In this document: positions 57,143 through 64,000 of the stretch, in pieces
Layout: each line of letters begins with the position of its first letter
Numbering within the stretch: position 1 is the stretch's first letter
From: Timema cristinae
Taxonomy: Eukaryota > Arthropoda > Insecta > Phasmatodea > Timematidae
Reading direction: 5' to 3'
Assembly: GCA_039000515.1 (NCBI GenBank)
Contig: JBCFYV010000024.1
Coordinates: forward strand, 41,414,533-41,478,532
Length of the DNA: 64,000 nucleotides
Notes under the pieces: model-generated
What the model saw: only the letters and a program-made list of their open reading frames with translations
What the model was told of the DNA's origin: nothing
Database searches by the model: none
Made by a program: the position numbers and the translations under genes

Positions 57143-58100
57143 TTACGTAAAGATTGCATGTAAAATACTGTATATATGTTATATTACTGTATATATTGCT
57201 ACTTTTTATTAATACTTTTCCTTCACAACTGATTTTTTATATTACTTTGTGATATTTATTTATTTTACAGCGTAATCAATCATTTAAAACAAATGTTTAT
57301 GGGCTTGGACTGAGTTGAAGAAATAACTTATAAAAAACCATTCCCAAACAAAATCAACTTTGATTGAATATGCTGGAATTAGGAATTAATGGTCAGGTCT
57401 ATAAATATGCCTCAAATTCTCGTCCAGATCAATATTTCTTCATTTTTCCCATATGACGGCTATTTCAACTAAAACCGAAATATCGGAAGCTATTTCTTCA
57501 ACGCTGCTAACACCCGCTTCGTTTAAATCAACCCCAGGCCACGGAAGCCACTAAAATAATATATTATTGATAAATTTTATTTAAAATTATTTTTGTTCAT
57601 ACAACCATAGTTATTAATAGCGCAAGAAGAATACAAAATCCATAAAATTATTTTGTATTAACTTTATGATTAAAGAATCATGATAGTGAATCCTCATAAT
57701 TATAACTGGTTTCCTTTCAGTAGAATTATTCATTTGCCATTCTCCGTTAACCAGAATACCAAGAAAAATATTTTGTATAAAAAGTATATTTGTAGCAGAG
57801 ATGATGATTGCATTGAACTATTAACTTTATCAGGGTTTATGGTAATATTTTTTGAAATAAAAATTAAATAGTTTTGATTTGTTTTACTATTTATATATTG
57901 ACTCTACTTTTTGCTGTTGGTATTGAAATTGATTTAAATTCTATGGCTAGTTGGGTTGAAATTATTTTATAATAAACTTAGTGTTGGGTCAGTTTTGGTT
58001 TGACTGTTCACTCTTTGTTCCTTTTCAGTAGATATATAGACTCATATTTGTTTAAAAAGAGTGTGGTATTAAAATGTTCTAAAATTGTTTTATTATTACT
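57143..58100. other. Sequence downstream of the DDE/YqaJ gene
   Basis: AT-rich; AATAAA near 57855 could be a polyadenylation signal but is 700 bp away. A more complex patch at 57400-57540 is unassigned. No inverted-repeat partner for the upstream side was recognised. Confidence 0.35.
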
Positions 58101-58101
58101 A

Positions 58102-58302
58102 TAGGGTGATTCACTCGTGAGTGAACACTTATTCTATATCACACAATTAGGAGCGTCGGGCTATTATGTGTCTGGACGCTGTCGGTGGGCACGTCCAGAA
58201 TCTTCTATGATACAATCCTACATGCCATGAGGAAAGCGAAGTTTATGACTTTCCAATCATGAGTTAAAAAAATTAATGTACAGTCCCGAATGAATCACCC
58301 TA
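58102..58302. mobile_element. MITE of about 200 bp with TAGGGTGATTCA termini
   Basis: Left TAGGGTGATTCACTCG; right end in reverse TAGGGTGATTCATTCGGGAC. The outer TA on both sides may be a TA target duplication, as in Tc1/mariner elements. Non-coding. Confidence 0.75.
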
Positions 58303-58394
58303 CATTATGTGTGGCTGTATATAGAAGAAACACCGTACTAGAATAGCATCTGACAGCTATAAACGTTACTTAAATTATTATCATGTGTCCATGC

Positions 58395-58520
58395 GTCATG
58401 TGATCTAAAGCTGTAACTTTTGATAGGTATTATCAATAACTATCAACTTATACTAATAATATAGTTGAACATTTCAATGTTTACCACAAAAATATGTTTG
58501 TATTTTTTAAAAGTTCCTTC
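58395..58520 (+). repeat. Dispersed family Y copy
   Basis: GTCATGTGATCTAAAGCTGT, ACTTTTGATAGGTATTATCA, ACTTATACTAATAATATAGT and AATATGTTTGTATTTTTTAA follow the family order. Confidence 0.62.
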
Positions 58521-58524
58521 TTAG

Positions 58525-59225
58525 TGTTCTTACTGTACTCAAAACGTTGTGTACAGGTTACATAAACACTTTACCACGGTACGTGCACCACATGTAAGTT
58601 AAAAATAATATAATAGGAAACAGATTATTTCTTTATTTTAGAATAATGTTTCTGCCAATGCCTACAAAATACAAAAAATTAAAATTTACCTATATAATAT
58701 GTTACGGTTTGTCCATAAGTCATTTAAAGAAACACCGTGAATCCGAACAATGTACTACGCCAAATTTAAGGCATGTTTATAGAACCAAAGTTTAGTTTTC
58801 ATTCAAATATAACTAAAAACTATCAACTATACGCGGAAATCGAGCCGGGGAGTTTGGTTTCGTCACCTACTTTAGAGCTGTCAGAAAATGCCACTGATGA
58901 CTTGGAGTCAAGCGTTTGTTTGGCCCCTTTTACAGTTTCCTTTGTATATTATTGGATATATTCGCAATACACATATTGCTAAGAATACGGTCGTTCACTT
59001 AGTATTAATATAAATATAAAATAAAAACGACATCTCACTTTAATAGAGCCCTTGACATTTGGCTAAACTTATGGTTTTTAAATACATTAAATAGGTACCA
59101 ATTGAACGACCGCAACCCAAACTAAACTATAATATCAATATGTTGTGTAATAAATAATTTTAGTGTGTTGTCAACTTTTTATGATAGGCCTACAAATATT
59201 GGGATGAATCATGTAAGTCATTTTT
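58525..59225. other. AT-rich intron sequence
   Basis: AAAGAAACACCGTGAATCCG near 58727 resembles AGAAGAAACACCGTACTAGA near 58324, perhaps a larger family Y unit. Nothing else recognised. Confidence 0.35.
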
Positions 59226-59227
59226 CC

Positions 59228-59460
59228 TCCACGTCTTACTGCTCATTTGGGTTATACGCGTTAATTTACACTAATAGGATAGTGTTGAAAAAGATAGAAT
59301 TGAGACAAAATGTTACTGGATTTGCATGGAGGAAGAGAAACCACTCATAAAAACCCACTCTTAGTACACCCAGCTGTAGTTTGAACCTCTCTTTCTCCAC
59401 GTCACTTGCAAACCAGACTAGATGAGTTAGATATTCTATCCGCGTGCCAACCGGCATGGA
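59228..59460 (-). mobile_element. SINE-C, diverged
   Basis: Reversed tail CGTCTTACTGCTCATTTGGG, body CTGGATTTGCATGGAGGAAG, and reversed head side TCCGCGTGCCAACCGG. Confidence 0.7.
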
Positions 59461-59747
59461 ACTGTGACGCTTCGTTTCCACATAAAAAATGAAAACTAAA
59501 TGCAAAATAAATTTATAAAATTTAAATCCAAAAGTGATATTACATCAACTTAAGTTTATCATGTGTATATGCTAATTATTCAGAACGGATACTAAAATAT
59601 ACCTCTTTTTATTGCCACTAAACTATGGTATTGCAAGTATCGGCTAAAAACAACTTTAACTACAGTCCAGTTTCAATATAAAGGGCCTACCTTACCTAAC
59701 AACTAGAAACTATACTAGATATATCTGCTTCCCCTGTATTGATAAGT

Positions 59748-59800
59748 CAAGCCGTATGATCTACAGCTGTCACTATGGATATATCATAGATGGATCGCCG
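59748..59800 (+). repeat. Dispersed family Y fragment
   Basis: CAAGCCGTATGATCTACAGC then TGTCACTATGGATATATCA; only the first third of the family unit is present. Confidence 0.45.
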
Positions 59801-60139
59801 CTATAAGAAGAGTCTTTTAAAAGATATCAAATATAGGAGGACACCATTATCAAAAATACCTTTCCTTTTTCTTTCAGCAGCTGTTGAGATTAAGACTATC
59901 AAAGTGACAACTGCAGAACACTTTAGCAGTTGACACAATATGATTCTTCCTATTACAATCTGACTATATCAATCAGTCAACAGAGATATGTGAGGCCTAC
60001 TCATCCTCTTCTGGAAGCAAAGTAAATTGTCTAGTTCCCGAGTCCAAGGGCGGTACAGGTTATTAAAGTATGATTTAAGTAGTAAGAGCAGTATAAGCTA
60101 GTTACTAAAGCTACTAAATAAATTTTAATATATTCAATC

Positions 60140-60275
60140 ACCAAGTCATGTTATCTACAGCTGTCACCTTTAATAGATATTATCAAAACGTATAGAATGA
60201 CTCAAATAATATAGTAAAATGTTATCAATGTTGATCGTAAGAAAACATGTTTGAATTTTATAAACTATTTTCCTA
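60140..60275 (+). repeat. Dispersed family Y copy
   Basis: CAAGTCATGTTATCTACAGC, TTTAATAGATATTATCAAAA, ATATAGTAAAATGTTATCAA and TTTTATAAACTATTTTCCTA in family order. Confidence 0.62.
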
Positions 60276-60444
60276 AGCAAAATCAGGGTATACTTACTCT
60301 CCATTATATCCAAAAAGATTGAACTTGGAAGATGGGAATAAGAATAAGAAAACCTGAAACAAAGGTTCGCGAACGTTTGTTTTCTGCATCCTAAATGTTT
60401 GGAAGAATGTTTAGGAATGTTTCCATTTATTTAATTCAACTCTA

Positions 60445-60635
60445 ATAGGTGGGCAATCCAGAAAAGGCGTCAATCTAGTCTTGTCCGGTTTGCCAGTGAC
60501 GAAGAGTTCGGGATTTGAATCCCGGCAGTTTATATGTAGATGCTTTATTCTTAAATAGCCTTTCACTATTTATTCACGTAAATGCGAGTAAACTGCATAT
60601 TAATAAAGTCTACCTTCCCTACCCCGACCTCCTTT
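60445..60635 (+). mobile_element. SINE-C without tail
   Basis: B-box-like GGATTTGAATCCCGG, body CACTATTTATTCACGTAAAT then GCGAGTAAAC and ACCTTCCCTACCCCG. The 3' tail is missing. Confidence 0.58.
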
Positions 60636-61079
60636 GAAAATATATATTCAGATAGTTTTGACGGTTAAAAACGTTGCAGGTCACGTAAAATAGCACGGAA
60701 AAGTGGCCAAGCGATCTAAGAACTAAGCCGTAAATGAAAATCTTCCATGGAAGCTAATATTTTTTTAAAAAAATCCAAATATGAACAGGAAAATTTCTGC
60801 AAAACAAAATAGTGTTGTCGATTATTTTAGGACATGAATATTGTGATTTATATGGTGAATCATAGTGTTTACATTAAAAATATAAATAAAATTTTAATTA
60901 ATATAATGCAGTTTAAAATTCAAAATAAATAAATCTTTACCTTGTAGCTACAATTTTAATATACTAGCTACTAAAACTTTTTAATCAAACAAAATTGTAT
61001 AAAAATTATTTCAAAAACTCGATGGGATTGTCAAAAGCTAGAATTCTAAAATTGATACTACTTTATTGATATGAAGCAA

Positions 61080-62000
61080 CCGCTGTCACATGCTAGTAAT
61101 TTAAAATGGGTAGCGAAAAGTTTACTCTCGGAGAGTTGCGTGAGCTAGGCTAGGCTCAGGCCGCCCCCATCAGTTCTTGACACTTTCAAGGAATCCAGAG
61201 ATTAGCCGGCTGACAGCATTCTAACAGCACTGTCCACTTAACCCCTTCCCCTTTGTACTTTTTTCAAAGCAATGTTTCGAAATAACAATACCTACTGACT
61301 GGCGAAACTAGCGACACCTGTTGGTGAGCATAGCAACTATGACTCACCCCAACCCTCACTCTCCACCCCCAAAACTGAAAAGGAGCTCCACTATATCGCA
61401 CACTTAAATGAGAAAAAAATGCGTGGAGTATTACTATATAGAGGCTTTACTCTATTTATTGACATGAAATGAGTGTTGTGAAGCTTCATAGGAACTCCTC
61501 TTTTTGGTCGCTAAATTGTTTCAATAGATTTGTCGGGAAGGGGTTTATTTCTGTTTTATGTGTGTTGAAGTGTATCGAGGTCACATTTACTTCCCCTCCT
61601 CCCCCCTCCCCCCTATTCTTCCTTGTCCCTCCTCTCGTCCAACCTGTGACAGGTAGTTTTTCCTCGCTGCCGCTCCGCCGAGAGTAACGAAATCAGGAGC
61701 GCTACGGTAGATTGCGCAAGAGACAAGTGCGACTCTGATGACGTCATCACGGAAATGGAGCCGCGAGAGTTTTCGTAATGTAATTTGCTCGGGTAAAAGG
61801 GGGGGGGGGGGTTGGTGGTTCGTCCGGGCTTGGAAGTGAGGAATTGTTGAGTTGTAGAGGGTTGATGGGGGTCGAAAGGGTTGAGGGGGGAGGGAAGGTA
61901 GATAGGAGGATAAAGTTAGGGGCTGTGTTAAAGCCGCGTGAGATAGCTGTCACTGTTTGTGATTGCGTGTGGGTGTGAATGAGCCAGGGAAAAACGTGTT
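61080..62000. promoter_or_regulatory. GC- and pyrimidine-rich island with a full CRE-type site
   Basis: Contains TGATGACGTCATCA (61736-61749, a CREB/AP-1-type palindrome), a long C/T tract at 61590-61640 and a G tract at 61800-61811, in sequence clearly GC-richer than the rest of the intron. A role as an intronic enhancer or alternative promoter is inference; no gene was found at either side within the window. Confidence 0.35.
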
Positions 62001-62162
62001 AATTCCACCAGTATTTTTTTTTAATGCGTGCCCCTTTTCCTCCTACAACATGAACGGAAATGAAAAAAAAAATCAAAGTAAGTTAACCTAAAACTAAGCA
62101 CAGGCAAGCCTAGTTGTAACGAGCACTAAAGTAATGAGATCACGGCTTCAATAAACAAAAAC

Positions 62163-62400
62163 ATGCTTTGGTGGCCGCTTGGTCTATTAAGGTGTCACTC
62201 TCGCAATAGAATATACTGCCGATGACAAGGAGATGGAGGTTGGAATTCTGGTCGGGTGTACTGAGGGTACTTTTTCCAAAATAATTTTCCACTCCCCTTC
62301 CATGCAAATATGCGTACACTTCCTCTAAATGTATCCTTCCTCGTCTTAAATACATCTGCGTACAACGTAATAGGTAGTAAGATGTGTTAATAAAAAATAA
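62163..62400 (+). mobile_element. SINE-C
   Basis: Head TGCTTTGGTGGCCGCTTGGT, mutated B box GGTTGGAATTCTGG, body TTCCATGCAAATATGCGTAC, and tail AGGTAGTAAGATGTGTTAAT. Confidence 0.75.
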
Positions 62401-62467
62401 TACAAAAGCAATAATAAATTGTATGCATGCGTAGTTTCTTCAAACATTTGCTCGCTTTTATAATTAG

Positions 62468-62590
62468 GGTGTATTAATCACAACTTGTGAGTGTGTGGAA
62501 TGCCAGGCTTCCACCGTGGTTCGGATCCCACGTTAAGCTGTAGGTCCTCCATTTCATCTCGCAATCATCTTGCCATTACATATTAGCGAA
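62468..62590 (+). mobile_element. SINE-A body fragment
   Basis: GTGTATTAATCACAACTTGT through CCACCGTGGTTCGGATCCCA to CATTACATATTAGCGA; head and tail are both missing. Confidence 0.8.
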
Positions 62591-62649
62591 TCCCTCATAC
62601 AGTTCTAATGTGTGACGAAAACATAAGGCACAATCCACTTTTCGGAGGT

Positions 62650-62785
62650 AAAAAAGTATTTTAGAAAATAAAAACTCAATTTTTTTTTGTGGTAAACATT
62701 AATAACATTTTACTGTTCTCTTTGTGTTATTCTTTAGGTATTGATTTTTCTATCAAAAGTAACTACACATGATTTGACGTCTGGA
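62650..62785 (-). repeat. Dispersed family Y copy, inverted
   Basis: The minus strand gives AAATCATGTGTAGTTACTTT, TTGATAGAAAAATCAATACC, CAGTAAAATGTTATTAATGT and TTACCACAAAAAAAAATTG. Confidence 0.58.
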
Positions 62786-63063
62786 TATATGTTAAAGTGT
62801 GTGATGGTGGTTTGGTAACTTTTTTATTTGAAAGATTTTTGAATTGGACACCATCAATTCGACTAGAACCTTTTTTTAAATAAATGGACTGGAAACGTCA
62901 ATTCGACCAGAATAAATTCTACACATGTGGATTGGACACTTATTTCAATAATATACTATTGATAGGAATTCAATACATTAGATTACCACTAGACTACTGT
63001 TCAGTACAAGCCATCCAGCTGGACGTTAGCTATTCCTTAAAGTATGTCATGTCAAACAACCCA

Positions 63064-64000
63064 GGGAGGAATGTTTTACTGCAAGGTAGCAATGTCCATT
63101 TCACCTTGTGAGAGAGATGGTACAGCGAGGTAGCAATGTCCATTTCACCTTGGGAGAGAGTTGGTACTGCAAGATAGCAATGTCCATTTCACCTTGGGAG
63201 AGAGATTGGTACCATGCAAGGTAGCAATGTCCATTTCACCTTGTGAGAGAGATGGTACAGCAAGGTAGCAATGTCCATTTCACCTTGTGAGAGAGATGGT
63301 ACTGCAAGGTAGCAATGTCCATTTCACCTTGGAGAGAGATGGTACTGCAAGGTAGCAATGTCCATTTCACCTTGTGAGAGAGATGGTACAGCAAGGTAGC
63401 AATGTCCATTTCACCTTGTGAGAGAGATGGTACAGCAAGGTAGCAATGTCCATTTCACCTTGGGAGAGAGATGGTACTGCAAGGTAGCAATGTCCTTTCA
63501 ACTTGGGAGAGAGATAGTACTGCAAGGTAGCAATGTCCATTTCAACTTGGGAGAGAGATGATACAGCAAGGTAGCAATGTCCATTTCAACTTGGGAGAGA
63601 GTGGTATTGCAAGGTAGCAATGTCCATTTCACCCTTGGGAGAGAGATGGTATTGCAAGGTAGAAGTCCTTTCACTTGGGAGAGATGGTACTGCAAGGTAG
63701 CAATGTCCTTCACCTTGGGAGAGAGATGGTACTGCAAGGTAGCAATGTCCATTTCACCTTGGGAGAGAGATGGTACAGCAAGGTAGCAATGTCCATTTCA
63801 CCTTGGAGAGAGATGGTACTGCAAGGTAGCAATGTCCATTTCACCTTGGGAGAGAGATGGTACTAGCAAGGTAGCAATGTCCATTTCACCTTGGGAGAGA
63901 GATGGTACAGCAAGGTAGCAATGTCCATTTCACCTTGGGAGAGAGATGGTACTGCAAGGTAGCAATGTCCATTTCACCTTGGGAGAGAGATGGTACAGCA
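63064..64000. repeat. 44-bp satellite array, at least 21 units, running off the window
   Basis: Units contain GGTAGCAATGTCCATTTCAC, then CTTGGGAGAGAGATGGTACT, with two main variants (GGTACTGCAA and GGTACAGCAA) interspersed. A few units have 1-6 bp deletions. Because 44 is not a multiple of three the open frames inside are artefacts of periodicity. The array is nearly homogeneous and therefore young. Confidence 0.95.

Larger units (their letters stand above)
36810..64000 (+). other. oaf: oaf intron 2 (partial, at least 27.2 kb)
   Basis: The intron begins GTGAGT. No acceptor followed by the expected OAF continuation was recognised up to base 64000. It holds two large satellites, the DDE/YqaJ gene (51086-57142, same strand) and many SINEs. 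That it is one intron is inferred from the absence of a third exon; a very small or divergent exon could have been missed. Confidence 0.6.

Noticed and set aside
50400..58000. Terminal inverted repeats of the DDE/YqaJ element
   Set aside because: I compared the flanks by eye and saw no convincing pair or long target duplication; a computed search would be needed.
63498..63866. Overlapping open frames in the 44-bp array
   Set aside because: Produced by a stop-poor repeat read in rotating frames; no start context and no non-repeat sequence.
63064..64000. CRISPR array
   Set aside because: Units are directly tandem with no unique spacers, and the context is an animal intron.

Overview
This window is non-coding-rich, AT-rich animal DNA, most likely arthropod and probably insect. 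The evidence is a split gene with GT-AG introns that I recognise as the arthropod-type out at first (oaf) gene, many tRNA-derived SINEs, hAT, Harbinger-like and other MITEs, non-LTR retrotransposon fossils, and long tandem arrays. There is nothing prokaryotic in it. The species cannot be fixed from sequence alone.

The backbone is one host gene on the + strand. Coding exon 1 of oaf (758-865, signal peptide plus the start of the mature protein) lies near the left end, with a TATA box at 602-607. Exon 2 (36696-36809) is 35.8 kb away. Both junctions are phase 0 and the joined peptide reads straight through the family's conserved N-terminal block. No further oaf exon was found, so the third and later exons probably lie beyond base 64000. 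Nearly everything else in the window is therefore intron 1 (866-36695) or intron 2 (36810 onward) of oaf.

Inside intron 2, on the same strand, sits a second split gene (51086-57142). It encodes a Mutator-like DDE transposase domain fused to a C-terminal YqaJ-type PD-(D/E)XK nuclease. Three exons join perfectly in phase (phase 2, then phase 0) for about 931 codons. The copy is broken by a one-base deletion in a G run (55521-55523) and an in-frame TAA (56180-56182). Its first intron contains a SINE with a clean target-site duplication.

The rest is repeats. Three abundant SINE families (called A, B and C here) have different tRNA-like heads but the same 3' tail of about 50 bp ending in GACGCGGTGCTAA. 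At least eight A, eight B and nineteen C copies or fragments are listed, plus rarer types D, E and F. DNA transposons include a hAT MITE with a perfect 8-bp duplication just upstream of oaf exon 2, a second hAT MITE, three other inverted-repeat MITEs, and a decayed Harbinger-like element with a MADF-domain relic. Three fossils of the C-terminus of one non-LTR retrotransposon ORF are present. A 46-bp minisatellite at two or three loci is built from the last codons of that ORF. Two large satellites occur: a 52-bp EcoRI-containing array (40.5-42.2 kb) and a 44-bp array running off the right edge (63.06 kb onward). A short tandem series just after oaf exon 2 appears to derive from the exon end itself.

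The genes do not form a pathway: oaf is a secreted host protein, and the DDE/YqaJ gene is a passenger in its intron.
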